A stretch of 57,395 nt of DNA from DAIQNV01 sp036788215. GTDB lineage: Bacteria > Planctomycetota > Phycisphaerae > Phycisphaerales > UBA1924. The stretch covers positions 1 through 57,395 of the forward strand of contig DAIQNV010000011.1 of NCBI GenBank assembly GCA_036788215.1, written 5' to 3'. Under the pieces are notes generated by a model that saw only the letters and a program-made list of their open reading frames with translations, had not been told where the DNA came from and did no database searches. The stretch's first letter is position 1. Each line of letters starts with the position of its first letter. Position numbers and translations under genes: made by a program. Of the stretch, positions 42,140 to 51,089 are shown one piece after another.

Positions 42140-43855
42140 TTAGACCGGTTTCGCTGCGGGGGCAGCGATCTCGGGGGGGCGACCGGTGGCGTTCGGGGGG
42201 GCGTCGCGGTCGAGGGCGATGACCGCTTCGAGGATCTCGCGGTGGTTGGCGCAGCGGGGGCACTTGTGCTGCCCCCCGAGCTTGCCCGAGGCATCCATCC
42301 AGCGGTGGAAGGCCCCCGGACGCAGGGGCGTCAGCGTGGGCGGGGCCATGCCCCTGTCGCTGGTCCGCTTGGTCGTGTAGTCAACGTTGCGGGCCTTGAC
42401 CGCGTCGTCGAACGCGCCCGCGAAGCGGTCGAGGAGCGGGCGGTCGGCGTGGGCGGGCTCGGGCAACTCGATCGCGAGCTCGAGCCCGGCCCCGGTGGTG
42501 CCGCTCGGGTAGACCGGGGCGGCGCTGAACTCTCCGACCGTGACGCCGGTGGCTCGGGCCGCGTCGGCGACCGCTTCCTCGATGTGCTCGACGATGATGT
42601 TCTCGCCGAAGGCGTTGATGAAGTGGCGGTGCCGCCCGACGATGCGGAGGCGCGCGGGGCCGGTGCCGGTGGTGCGGGTGGGGCCCGGGCCATCGGGCAC
42701 ATCGTCGAACTCGACGACATCCCCGATGTTGTAGCGCCAGAGCCCGGCGCAGCTCGTGATGACGACGCAGTAGCGGACGCCCTTCTCGACCTCGTCCGCG
42801 AGGTAGGCGGGGGCGTCCTCCGCGAGGCGGCCATCGTCCAGCACATGCTCGGTGGGCACGAACTCCAGGACATTGCCCACGTCGCTCATCATGCGGAGCC
42901 CGGGGTCGCCCGGGCGGTCCTGCTGGGCGATGAAGCCCTCGCTCGCGGGGTAGAGCTCGTGGCGGTGGGGCAGGTCCTCGCCCGTCCCGGACCAGGCCTC
43001 GGCGACCCGGGGCTGGAAGGGCCCGTAGCGCACCCCCCCGTGCACGAACACGTGCAGGTTGGGCCAGATCTCGCGCAGCGGGCGCTGCGGCCCGCCATGG
43101 CGATCGGCGTCGAGTTCGCGGATCCGCTTGATGAGCACCAGCGCCCAGCTGGGCATCCCGCTGATGAAGCGGATGTCCTGGTCGAGCGCCAGCCGGGCCA
43201 TCGCCTCGATCTTGGCGGGCCAGTCGCTCATGAGCGCGATCTTCGGTCCCGGGGAGTAGATCTGCGAGAGGGGCCAGCGGATCAGGGGCGTGACGAGCCC
43301 CGACAGGTCGGCGGTGGTGATGCCCTTGTCATTCGGGGAGAGGTCGCTCGAGCCACCCAGGAAGAGGCACCGGCCCGACATGATGTCGCCGGGCTTCAGG
43401 CCCCGGTTCATCAGGTGGGCGAAGATGTCGAGGCTCGAGCGGTAGTTCGAGCCGAACATCTCCTTCGAGATCGGCAAAAACTTGTCCCCCGCGGTCGTGC
43501 CCGAGGTCTGGGCGAAGTGGCGGACCAGCCCGGGCCACAGGACATCGGGCTCCGCGCCCTCGCGCATCCGCACGATCCGGTCGCGCACGGTGTACCAGTC
43601 GCCCAGGGGGACCTCGGCGCGGTACGCCCGGAGCATCTCCCGGTCCGGCAGGTTGGCCAGGCGGGCGAACCCGTGCTGGCGACCGATCTCGGTACCCGAC
43701 GCGTGGCTCAAGAGTCCCCGGAGCGTGCGACGCTGCGTCGCAGCGGTCGTGCGCTGCCAGTACCCCTCGGTTCGGAGCTGCGCGGCGCGGCGGTTCAGCT
43801 TCAGCGCCAGCCCGGCCCCGATCAGGCCCGTCCAGCTCCCTCCGCCCGGCGCCAT
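42140..43855 (-). CDS. GH3-family acyl-adenylate amide synthetase-like protein
   Basis: 571 residues. ANL-superfamily adenylation fold of the plant GH3 type: N-terminal TQRRTLRGLLSHASGTEIGRQHGF, the ATP/AMP loop HFAQTSGTTAGDKFLPIS, YPASEGFIAQQ, VVITSCAGLWRYNIGDVVEF (the YR.GD motif) and the C-terminal hinge HRHFINAFGENI. Plant GH3 enzymes join amino acids to acyl acids such as auxin or jasmonate; bacterial substrates are mostly unknown. The ATG overlaps the hydrolase stop (TGATG). Downstream (42062-42139) there is only a TGATCC/GGATCA hairpin before dinB. Confidence 0.88.
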   Translation of the reverse strand: MAPGGGSWTGLIGAGLALKLNRRAAQLRTEGYWQRTTAATQRRTLRGLLSHASGTEIGRQHGFARLANLPDREMLRAYRAEVPLGDWYTVRDRIVRMREGAEPDVLWPGLVRHFAQTSGTTAGDKFLPISKEMFGSNYRSSLDIFAHLMNRGLKPGDIMSGRCLFLGGSSDLSPNDKGITTADLSGLVTPLIRWPLSQIYSPGPKIALMSDWPAKIEAMARLALDQDIRFISGMPSWALVLIKRIRELDADRHGGPQRPLREIWPNLHVFVHGGVRYGPFQPRVAEAWSGTGEDLPHRHELYPASEGFIAQQDRPGDPGLRMMSDVGNVLEFVPTEHVLDDGRLAEDAPAYLADEVEKGVRYCVVITSCAGLWRYNIGDVVEFDDVPDGPGPTRTTGTGPARLRIVGRHRHFINAFGENIIVEHIEEAVADAARATGVTVGEFSAAPVYPSGTTGAGLELAIELPEPAHADRPLLDRFAGAFDDAVKARNVDYTTKRTSDRGMAPPTLTPLRPGAFHRWMDASGKLGGQHKCPRCANHREILEAVIALDRDAPPNATGRPPEIAAPAAKPV

Positions 43856-44736
43856 CAGGTCTCGTCCCCGGGCCCGAGGTCCTTGACGAACGCGACCAGC
43901 GCGTCCGCGAAGGTGTCGGGCGCCTCGAGCATGGGCGTGTGCCCGCAGCGGTCGACCCAGACGAGCCGGGCGTCGGGCATCAGGTCGACGAAGCCCTGGG
44001 CCGCGGAGGGCGGGGTGACAATGTCCTGCTTGCCCCAGATCAAGAGCGTGGGGCAGGTGATCTCGCCGATCTGGTCGCCCAGGTGGTTCCGCCTCGCGGT
44101 GCGGCTCAGGCGGACCATGGCCCGGGCGCCCTGGCGGGTGTTGAGCACCGCGTGGGCCCGGTCGACATCCTCCTCGCGCATCATCGTGGGGTCGTAGAAG
44201 AGCTCGGCGATCTTTTCGCGGACCCACTCCTTGGGCGGGCGGACGGGCGCGCCCTTGACGAGCGTGCGCTCGACGAGCCCGCTCGAACCCGCGAGCACGA
44301 GGCCCTTGACGAGATCGGGCCGGCGGAGGGCGATCCTGAGGGCGACGTGCCCTCCGAAGGAATTGCCCACGAGGACCACGGGCCCCGCGTCGCGCTCGCG
44401 ACAGGCGTGCTCAAGGTACGCGACGGTCAGGTCGGTGACGCCCTGGATCGAGCAGTCCGAGCCCGTCAGGTCGAGCAGCGGGAGCTCCAGCCGCACGCAG
44501 CGGAGCCGGTCCTCGACGCGCTCGACGACGAGCTGCCAGTGCTCGTTCAGGCCCACGAGCCCGTGCAGGAAGACGACCCGGGGGCCGGTGCCGGTCTCGT
44601 GCACGCGGGCACCGATCGGCTTGCCGGTCGAGCTCTTGAGCGTGAGTTCGGCTTCGTACGCGTTGTGTGAAGCGTCCCCCGCGGGCCCTTCGGGCCTCGT
44701 CTGGGCATCGGTCGTGGGCGGCGTGGCGCGCGTCAT
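43855..44736 (-). CDS. Alpha/beta hydrolase
   Basis: 293 residues, with GGAG 7 nt before ATG 44736. Oxyanion motif VVFLHGLVG, nucleophile elbow GNSFGGH, acid in LLIWGKQDIVTP and catalytic histidine in DRCGHTPMLEAP. The first 30 residues look disordered. Sandwiched between an ABC ATPase gene (22 bp) and the GH3 gene (TGATG overlap), it probably acts on the same ester, amide or acyl-adenylate product. Confidence 0.88.
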   Translation of the reverse strand: MTRATPPTTDAQTRPEGPAGDASHNAYEAELTLKSSTGKPIGARVHETGTGPRVVFLHGLVGLNEHWQLVVERVEDRLRCVRLELPLLDLTGSDCSIQGVTDLTVAYLEHACRERDAGPVVLVGNSFGGHVALRIALRRPDLVKGLVLAGSSGLVERTLVKGAPVRPPKEWVREKIAELFYDPTMMREEDVDRAHAVLNTRQGARAMVRLSRTARRNHLGDQIGEITCPTLLIWGKQDIVTPPSAAQGFVDLMPDARLVWVDRCGHTPMLEAPDTFADALVAFVKDLGPGDET

Positions 44737-44758
44737 AGCTGCTCCGCGACGATGGTCG

Positions 44759-45583
44759 TCACTGAGGCGACGATAGCACGCCGTTCGTGGGGTCGTTGGA
44801 TGCGCCCCCGCGGGTGGCCTTGGAGCCGCTGTTCGGGCGCTCGTCGGACCCCGGCTTCTGGCCGGCGAGCCGCCCGTCGTCGAGGGTGACGATCCGGTCG
44901 GCCCGGGCGGCGACCGCGCGGTCGTGGGTGACCATGACGACGGTCAGGCCCATTTGCTGCCGCAGGTCCGCGAGCGTGTCGAGGATCGTGCCCCCGGTGG
45001 TCGCGTCGAGGTTGCCGGTCGGCTCATCCGCGAGGAGGACCGCTGGGCGGTTGATGAGGGCCCGGGCGATGGCGACGCGCTGGCGCTCGCCCCCCGAGAG
45101 CTCCGAGGGGCGGTGGCGGAGGCGGTCCTTGAGCCCGAAGGCGGTGAGCATCTCCGCAGCGTGCGCGCGGGCGTCGCGCTTGCGCTGCCCGCGCCAGCCC
45201 AGCCGGCCCGCGGGGATCATCGCGCCGATGCAGACATTGTCGAGGACGCTGAGCTCGGGCAGCAAGTGGTAGAACTGGAAGACGAAGCCGACGGAGAGGG
45301 AGCGGTACTTGTCGAGCGCGCGCGCCCCGAGCGTCGTGAGCTCGCGCCCGTTGAAGCGGATCGAGCCCCGGGCCTTGCCCCGCTCGCGGTCGGGCCGGTC
45401 GAGCCCGCCCAGGAGGTGGAGCATGGTGCTCTTGCCCGAGCCCGAGGCGCCCAGCACCGCGACCGACTCGCCCGGTGCGACGCTGATGCCCACGCCCTTC
45501 AGAACGGGCACCTGCACCCGCCCGAGGCGATAGGTCTTGTAGAGGTCGGTGGCCTCGAGGATGGGGGCGATGTGGCTCTTCAT
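44759..45583 (-). CDS. lolD: Lipoprotein-release ABC ATPase (LolD-type)
   Basis: Powers extraction of outer-membrane lipoproteins from the inner membrane. 274 residues: Walker A GASGSGKST, Q-loop FQFYHLLPELSVLDNV, signature LSGGERQRVAIARAL, Walker B VLLADEPTGNLD, H-loop THD. The YHLLPELS...NV pattern is typical of LolD/MacB-type ATPases. A 40-residue Ser/Gly/Asn-rich tail is extra. It begins 13 bp after the permease gene. Confidence 0.92.
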   Translation of the reverse strand: MKSHIAPILEATDLYKTYRLGRVQVPVLKGVGISVAPGESVAVLGASGSGKSTMLHLLGGLDRPDRERGKARGSIRFNGRELTTLGARALDKYRSLSVGFVFQFYHLLPELSVLDNVCIGAMIPAGRLGWRGQRKRDARAHAAEMLTAFGLKDRLRHRPSELSGGERQRVAIARALINRPAVLLADEPTGNLDATTGGTILDTLADLRQQMGLTVVMVTHDRAVAARADRIVTLDDGRLAGQKPGSDERPNSGSKATRGGASNDPTNGVLSSPQ

Positions 45584-45596
45584 TTCGAGGGGGCGC

Positions 45597-47132
45597 TCAC
45601 TCGAACCGCAGGGCTCGCACGGGGTCCATCTTCGCCGCCCGGATCGACGGGATCGCGGCTCCGATCAGGCAGGTGAGCACGCCCGCGACCGCGATGATCA
45701 GGGCCTTCGTCGGGTCGACCACGCTCGGGATCTCGGAGAAGTAGTAGACGCTGGGGTCCCAGATCACGAGGTTGAAGGTCTCGCCCAGCCAGTCGTGGAT
45801 CTCGTTGATGTTGGTCACGACGAGCCCGCCCAGGATCAGCCCGAGGATCGAGCCCGTCAGCCCGACGACGCCCCCGTAGCGCAGCCAGAGCCACGCGACG
45901 CCCGCGGTACCGGCCCCGAGGGCCCGCAGGATGCCGATGTCCCGCGTCTTCTCGCTCACCATGCTCCAGAAGATCGCGAGCACGAGGAAGACGGTCGTGA
46001 AGCAGACCAGCCCGAAGACGAAGAGGACCAGCCCCGTCTCCTTCTCTACCGCAGCGATCATCGTCGCGTTCAGGTCGCGCCAGGTGCGGACGCGGATCGC
46101 CTCGGGCGCGGGCACCTCGCGCGGGAACTCCGATGCAAACCGGGCGTAGATCTCCTTGCTGAGGTCCCGCAGGGCGTCCGCGTCAACACCCTCCGCGCCC
46201 CGGACGAGGACGGTCGTCACCCGCGCCGGCTCGACGCCCACGACCTCGGGGCGTGCCAAGACCGGCTCGCCCGTCTCGGGGTCGAAGGCGAGGAAGTCCG
46301 CCTCAGCCCGCCCGATCCGCTCCGCCCGGTCGAGCTTGAGCATGCGCTGCAGGAGGTCGAGCCTGACGAGCACCGTCCGGCTGTCCGCCTCGAAGACCCC
46401 GGTGCGGAACTCGTTGGCGACCGGGACCGTCCGCGTCACGACCTCAACGCCCCGCCCCGCGGTGTCGAGGGGCATGACATGCAGCGTGATCTCGGTGTCG
46501 GGCAGCCAGACATCGAGGCGCTCGACGGTCCCGTCGGGCTGCGGGATCAGGGGCGCGCCCGGGATGTAGGCCCCGGAGCGCCGCCGGAAGTTCCAGTTCG
46601 AGAGCTCAATCCCCAGGACCGCCGCAGCGTCCCCGTTCTCGGTGAGGGTGAGCCCGTGCTCGATCGCCTCGTCCCAGCCCCAGAAACCCGCGGGATCGTC
46701 GAGGCGCGGGTCCTCGAGTTCGATGTCCTTGCGGAGGGGCTCGTCGATGGGCTTCCACCAGAGCGTGTCCTCGTACCCGGTGACCCGGGCGAACCCGGGC
46801 CCGAGGACGCCCTTCACGATCACCCCATGGACCTGCTCGTCGGGCAGGCCGACCAGGCCGAATGTTTCGATGACAGGGGTTGCCGCCTCGATCTCGGGGG
46901 TCTCTTCCAGGAGCTCAATCAGTCGCTCGTAGTGGGGGAAGCCGGTGTTGGGCCAGGTGATGGTGACATCGCCCACCAGCGACCGCCCCGAGTTCAGGAG
47001 CGTCTGCAGGAACCCGCCCATCACCGACCAGGTGACGAGAACCGTGCCCACGCTCACCATGACCGCCGCGGTCGCGAGCAACGGCATGATCTTGGTCGTG
47101 AGGTATTTGCGGGTGAGCAGGGCCTGGTACAC
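45597..47132 (-). CDS. lolC: FtsX-type permease, LolC/LolE-like
   Basis: 511 residues from GTG 47132. I choose this start because MYQALLTRKYLTTKIMPLLATAAVMVSVGTVLVTWSVMGGFLQTLL matches the normal N-terminus of LolC/E and the codon sits 8 nt after a TACAGT box; GTG 47186 would add 18 unlikely residues. One N-terminal helix, a large periplasmic domain (about 55-370) and three C-terminal helices (the FtsX domain, VSEKTRDIGILRALGAGTAGVAWLWLRYGGVVGL) ending IRAAKMDPVRALRFE. A single LolC/E protein implies a homodimer. Confidence 0.9.
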   Translation of the reverse strand: MYQALLTRKYLTTKIMPLLATAAVMVSVGTVLVTWSVMGGFLQTLLNSGRSLVGDVTITWPNTGFPHYERLIELLEETPEIEAATPVIETFGLVGLPDEQVHGVIVKGVLGPGFARVTGYEDTLWWKPIDEPLRKDIELEDPRLDDPAGFWGWDEAIEHGLTLTENGDAAAVLGIELSNWNFRRRSGAYIPGAPLIPQPDGTVERLDVWLPDTEITLHVMPLDTAGRGVEVVTRTVPVANEFRTGVFEADSRTVLVRLDLLQRMLKLDRAERIGRAEADFLAFDPETGEPVLARPEVVGVEPARVTTVLVRGAEGVDADALRDLSKEIYARFASEFPREVPAPEAIRVRTWRDLNATMIAAVEKETGLVLFVFGLVCFTTVFLVLAIFWSMVSEKTRDIGILRALGAGTAGVAWLWLRYGGVVGLTGSILGLILGGLVVTNINEIHDWLGETFNLVIWDPSVYYFSEIPSVVDPTKALIIAVAGVLTCLIGAAIPSIRAAKMDPVRALRFE

Positions 47133-47140
47133 GCGGATCG

Positions 47141-47146
47141 ACTGTA
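47141..47146 (-). promoter_or_regulatory. -10-like box for lolC operon
   Basis: Minus-strand TACAGT ends 8 nt before GTG 47132. The rest of the 213-bp divergent space (47133-47345) shows no gene. Confidence 0.4.
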
Positions 47147-47345
47147 GGAGAACGCTCCGCCCCGTGCGCGGGGGGGGACGGCGCACCCCGCGAGTTCGGC
47201 GCAGACGGCGCGGGCGGGAAAGTCGTCGTGCGCGTCACTTCATGCGCACGCGGCACGCACCGATACGACCCGCACAGGCGTTGTCTTCGGGCCAGTCCAC
47301 AGGGCCCCCCGGATCGGCAGGATCGGCGGAGTCGGAGGATCGAGC

Positions 47346-47978
47346 GTGGCGGAGCACACGGGAATGAATGGTGCGGAGCACGGGGCGAGCGGGTCCGGGA
47401 CACCCCGGAAGGGGTCGCTCACGATGGGCCGCTCCTGCGGGGACTGCCGGGTCTGCTGCAAGCTCCCGGATATCCCGGAGTTGAGCAAGCCCCGGGACAC
47501 CTGGTGCCAGCACGCGTCCAAGGCCAAGGGCCCGGGCGGGTGCACCCAATACGAATCCCGCCCCGGGGTCTGCCGGGAGTTCTCCTGCGGATGGCTCAGC
47601 GGGCTGGGCGAGGCGCAGGACCGGCCCGACCGGCTGGGCGTCCTCTGGCAGCCCCTCGAACTGCCCGACGGTCGCCCGGGCATGGGCGTTGTCGAGGCCC
47701 GCCCCGGTGCCCTGAACGAGCCCCGCGCCCAGGCCTGGCTCGAGCACTTCAACCGATCCAAGCCCGGACAGGTCGTCGTCCGCAAGCACGAGCACCCCGT
47801 CTTCCAGATGGTGGGCCTCACCGTCGAACGCCGAACCCCCGAGATCGGGCTCCGCTCCCCCCTCGTCGCGGCCCAGGTCGAGGCCCGCCCCGGCTTTGAG
47901 GGCACGGGCACCCGGGCAGGGTGGGGACCCGCGGTCGCGGGTGGGGTGCGGGGCGTGCGGGCTACCGTTCCGGCATGA
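47346..47978 (+). CDS. YkgJ-like cysteine-cluster protein
   Basis: 210 residues from GTG 47346, with GGAGG 7 nt upstream. It has the zinc/iron-chelating cluster CGDCRVCCKLPDI (CxxCxxCC), then WCQHA, GGCTQYESRPGVCREFSCGWL, the typical YkgJ arrangement of eight cysteines. The remainder is Pro/Arg-rich. Family members are thought to bind an Fe-S or zinc centre; the function is unsettled. Its stop overlaps the dihydrouridine synthase start by ATGA. Confidence 0.82.
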   Translation: MAEHTGMNGAEHGASGSGTPRKGSLTMGRSCGDCRVCCKLPDIPELSKPRDTWCQHASKAKGPGGCTQYESRPGVCREFSCGWLSGLGEAQDRPDRLGVLWQPLELPDGRPGMGVVEARPGALNEPRAQAWLEHFNRSKPGQVVVRKHEHPVFQMVGLTVERRTPEIGLRSPLVAAQVEARPGFEGTGTRAGWGPAVAGGVRGVRATVPA

Positions 47979-49093
47979 CCCCCGGGATCGGTGTGCCGCT
48001 CACGCTCCGGGCCCCGGCGGGCTCGGTTCCGCTCGAGACGAATCTGCTGCTCGCGCCGATCGCGGGGTGGTGCGATCTTGCGTGGCGGGAGACCTGCCGG
48101 AGCCTGGGCGGGGTGGGCCTGGCGTGCACGGACCTATTGAGCCCGAAGGGGCTGCTGTGCGGGTCCGAAGCGACGCTGGACCTGGCGCGGACGAGCGACC
48201 TCGACCGGCCCATCTGCATGCAGCTCTACGGGGGCGACCCGAAGATCCTGGCGGACGGTGCGAAGTGGTGCGCCGACCACGGCGCGACGGTGGTTGACAT
48301 CAACATGGGCTGTCCGGTCGACAAGGTGTGCAAGCGCGACGGGGGCAGCAAGCTGATGTGCGATGTGGGGCGGACGCTTGCCCTGTTTGAGCGGGTCCGC
48401 GAGGCCCTGCCCGAGACGATCCCGCTGACCGCGAAGATGCGCCTGGGCTGGGATGAACAGGCGTACCAGGAGGGCGTGGCGTGCGCCCTGGCGACGGGTC
48501 TGTGCGCCCTCGGCGCAGCGCTGATCACCGTCCACGGGCGCACCACGGAGCAGCGTTTCAAAGGGGACTGCCGGCGCGAGGGCATCCGGCGGGTGGTCGA
48601 AGCGGTGGGGGAGTCGACCGGGGCGTATGACGGGACCGGGAGCGGGAGTGGGGGTGGGGGTGTTCCGGTGATCGGGAACGGGGACGTGCGTACGGCGCAG
48701 GACGCGATGGACATGCTGACCGAGACGGGGTGCGCGGGGGTGATGATCGGGCGCGGGGCGTTCGCGCGCCCCTGGGTCTTCCGCGAGGCGTGGGCGGCGC
48801 AGCGCGGGGCGGACCCCTCGGGGCTCGAGCCCACGGAGGACGAGAAGCTCGACACGGTGCTGGCGTACTTCGGGCGGATGCGGGCGTACCGGGGTGACCA
48901 CTACGCGCTGCACATCATCCGCCAGAAGATCAGCTGGCTGGGTAAAGGGATCGCCGGGAGCCACTGCCTGCCTTTGAAGGAGGGCGTGCGGACCGCCAGG
49001 ACGCCGGGCGAGGTGCTGGACGCGGTCGAGGCCTGGCGACAGCACCCGGAGAATCCCGGGAATCGCGTTGAGTCGGGGGCGGTGGTCCGTTAG
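47975..49093 (+). CDS. dus: tRNA-dihydrouridine synthase
   Basis: FMN enzyme reducing specific uridines in tRNA. 372 residues from ATG 47975. DusB-like layout: LLAPIAGWCDLAWR, the catalytic cysteine in VDINMGCPVDKVCKRDGGSKLM, AKMRLGW, ITVHGRTTEQRFKG, and VIGNGDVRTAQDAMDMLTETGCAGVMIGRGA. A GTGSGSGGGG loop (about 48637-48660) from G-rich repeats precedes VPVIGNGDV. A TACCGT box ends 6 nt before the ATG, which also overlaps the preceding stop (ATGA). Its TAG stop begins the next TAGGCT box. Confidence 0.93.
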   Translation: MTPGIGVPLTLRAPAGSVPLETNLLLAPIAGWCDLAWRETCRSLGGVGLACTDLLSPKGLLCGSEATLDLARTSDLDRPICMQLYGGDPKILADGAKWCADHGATVVDINMGCPVDKVCKRDGGSKLMCDVGRTLALFERVREALPETIPLTAKMRLGWDEQAYQEGVACALATGLCALGAALITVHGRTTEQRFKGDCRREGIRRVVEAVGESTGAYDGTGSGSGGGGVPVIGNGDVRTAQDAMDMLTETGCAGVMIGRGAFARPWVFREAWAAQRGADPSGLEPTEDEKLDTVLAYFGRMRAYRGDHYALHIIRQKISWLGKGIAGSHCLPLKEGVRTARTPGEVLDAVEAWRQHPENPGNRVESGAVVR

Positions 49094-49142
49094 GCTCAGC
49101 GGGTGATCGCTCGGTCGTGGGGCGGGCACGGGAGTTGGATCG

Positions 49143-50570
49143 ATGCTGAAGACGGTTTGCCTGGCGGCCCTCGCGGGGACTGTATGTGTTTGTCCGGGCG
49201 CCGAGCCCGCGCCGGTCGATCTGCCGGGCGAGGGCGGGCAAGTGGTCTACTGGGACACCTGGGACCCGGTCAACGGGCTGACGGGTGGGCGGACGGTCCT
49301 CGCGGAGCCCGTTCCCGAGGCGGCGTTCCTGCGCGGGGCGTCGAACATCGTGGGCCCGGCGGACGAGCTGCTCGACATCGTGTTCGTGGGCGACGGGTAC
49401 ACAGCAGCGGAGATCCCGGGCTACCGGCAGGACGCGGCGAACGCGCAGGCGCTGATCTTCGCGTACGAGCCCTTCATCACCTACCTGCCGTTCATCCGGT
49501 TCCACACGATCGATGTGGTATCGAACGAATCGGGTGTGGACAACGACCCGACGCTGGGCGTGGAGCGGGACACGGCGCTCGACATGCGGTACTGGTGCAA
49601 CGGGATCGAGCGCCTGCTGTGCGTCGATGTCGCCAAGGCGTACCAGTACGCGAACCAGGCGCCCGATGTGGACCAGGTGGTGGCGCTCGCCAACTCGAAC
49701 AAGTACGGGGGCGCGGGCTACCCCTCGAGCAACCTGGGGACAGCAGCAGCGAAGAACAGCCTCGCGGGCGACATCGTGATCCACGAGCTGGGGCACGCGC
49801 TGGGCAACCTCGCGGACGAGTACACCTACGGAGGGCCCACGGTCTACACGGGTCCCGAGCGCCCGGAGGCCAACGCGTCGATCCTGACCGCGGGCCAGAT
49901 GCAGAGCGAGCAGTCGAAGTGGTTCCGCTGGCTGGGCGACAACCTCCCGGGCTTCGACGGGCCCAACTGGACCTTCGAGGGGGCGTACTACTCCGAGCAG
50001 GGCGCCTACCGACCGAGCAACAACTCGATGATGCGGGCGCTGGGGCGTCCCTTTAACCTGCCCTCGGCGGAGAAGCTGATCATCGAGATCCACAGGGCGA
50101 CCGCGATGATCCGGTCCGCGTCGCCCTCCGCCGGGACGGTCGACCCCTTCGGAACCATGGAGGTGGGCGTCGTCGAGCGGGCGGATGCGCCGATGACGGC
50201 CCGCTGGTCGGTGAACGGTGTGGTCCGGCAGACGGGCACGGGGCTCTACGCGCAGACGCCGGGCCAGCTCGGGGCTGTTGCCGGTGACACCGTGCGGGTA
50301 GACATCGTGGACGACACCCCCTGGGTGCGGGACGAGGCGGCCCGGGCGGCGTTCCTGACCGAATCGTTCACATGGCCGGTGACGCCCGGGCCCTGCTCGG
50401 TGGCGGACCTCGCGGATCCGCTCGGTCAGCTCACTTTCGTGGATATCTTTACGTTTCTGAGCTTCTTCAATATGCAGGACGGAAGGGCGGACCTCGCTCC
50501 GCCGTTCGGGCAGTTCACCTTCGCGGATATCTCGGCGTATTTCGCGGCGTTCAGCGCCGGCTGCCCGTAA
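49143..50570 (+). CDS. Secreted M64-type metallopeptidase with dockerin-like tail
   Basis: 475 residues from ATG 49143. Signal peptide MLKTVCLAALAGTVCVCPG. The peptidase domain resembles the IgA-peptidase M64 family: LLDIVFVGDGYTAAEIPGYRQDA, FIRFHTIDVVSNESG, zinc site IVIHELGHALGNLADEYTYGG, and NNSMMRALGRPFNLPSAEKLI. An Ig-like segment follows (about 340-410), then two degenerate dockerin-like helices (GQLTFVDIFTFLSFFNMQDG and GQFTFADISAYFAAFSAGCP). It probably degrades extracellular proteins. A TAGGCT box lies at 49091-49096 with a leader of about 40 nt. Confidence 0.88.
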   Translation: MLKTVCLAALAGTVCVCPGAEPAPVDLPGEGGQVVYWDTWDPVNGLTGGRTVLAEPVPEAAFLRGASNIVGPADELLDIVFVGDGYTAAEIPGYRQDAANAQALIFAYEPFITYLPFIRFHTIDVVSNESGVDNDPTLGVERDTALDMRYWCNGIERLLCVDVAKAYQYANQAPDVDQVVALANSNKYGGAGYPSSNLGTAAAKNSLAGDIVIHELGHALGNLADEYTYGGPTVYTGPERPEANASILTAGQMQSEQSKWFRWLGDNLPGFDGPNWTFEGAYYSEQGAYRPSNNSMMRALGRPFNLPSAEKLIIEIHRATAMIRSASPSAGTVDPFGTMEVGVVERADAPMTARWSVNGVVRQTGTGLYAQTPGQLGAVAGDTVRVDIVDDTPWVRDEAARAAFLTESFTWPVTPGPCSVADLADPLGQLTFVDIFTFLSFFNMQDGRADLAPPFGQFTFADISAYFAAFSAGCP

Positions 50571-50571
50571 G

Positions 50572-50577
50572 TAGACT
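50572..50577 (+). promoter_or_regulatory. -10-like box for the cupin gene (leaderless pattern)
   Basis: TAGACT ends 7 nt before ATG 50585 and begins one base after the TAA stop of the peptidase gene. Confidence 0.5.
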
Positions 50578-50584
50578 CCGGGGC

Positions 50585-51079
50585 ATGGATTGGTACACCA
50601 CCCAGGCCGCGGCTGCGCCCACCTATTCGGTCGTCGGAGATGTCTACGCGCTGCTCGCGACCGGCGAGCAGACGGGCGGGGCCTTCTCCCTCGCGCACGC
50701 GATCGTGCCCCCGGGTGGTGGGCCCCCGCCCCACACGCACTCGCGCGAGGATGAGTCCTTCTACGTTCTGCACGGGACGGTGACCTTCTACGCCGACATC
50801 GGCGGGCCCGGCGAGACGCGGACCGAGGCGGGGCCCGGCGCGTTCGTGCACCTGAGGCGGGGCGTGAAGCACCGCTTCGCCAATGAGACCGGCGAGCCGG
50901 CGCGGATGCTGATCCACACAGCGCCCGCGGGGTTCGAGAAGATGGTCGTGGCGGCGGGCACCCCCCTCGCGCCGGGCACCACCGAGCCCGTGCCCACCGA
51001 CGCGGGGGCGATCGGGCGGCTTCTTGAGGCGTGCGCCGAAGCGGGGATCGCGCTCGATCTGCCGGCGGTCGGGCACTGA
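50585..51079 (+). CDS. Cupin-domain protein
   Basis: 164 residues from ATG 50585. A single cupin barrel with both metal motifs: PHTHSREDESFYVLHGTVTFY (G(X)5HXH(X)3-4E(X)6G type) and the second motif GAFVHLRRGVKHRFANETGEPARMLI. A C-terminal helical tail follows. It is likely a metal-dependent small-molecule enzyme or binding protein. The substrate is unknown. It converges with trmD. Confidence 0.85.
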   Translation: MDWYTTQAAAAPTYSVVGDVYALLATGEQTGGAFSLAHAIVPPGGGPPPHTHSREDESFYVLHGTVTFYADIGGPGETRTEAGPGAFVHLRRGVKHRFANETGEPARMLIHTAPAGFEKMVVAAGTPLAPGTTEPVPTDAGAIGRLLEACAEAGIALDLPAVGH

Positions 51080-51089
51080 GGTCCGGGGT

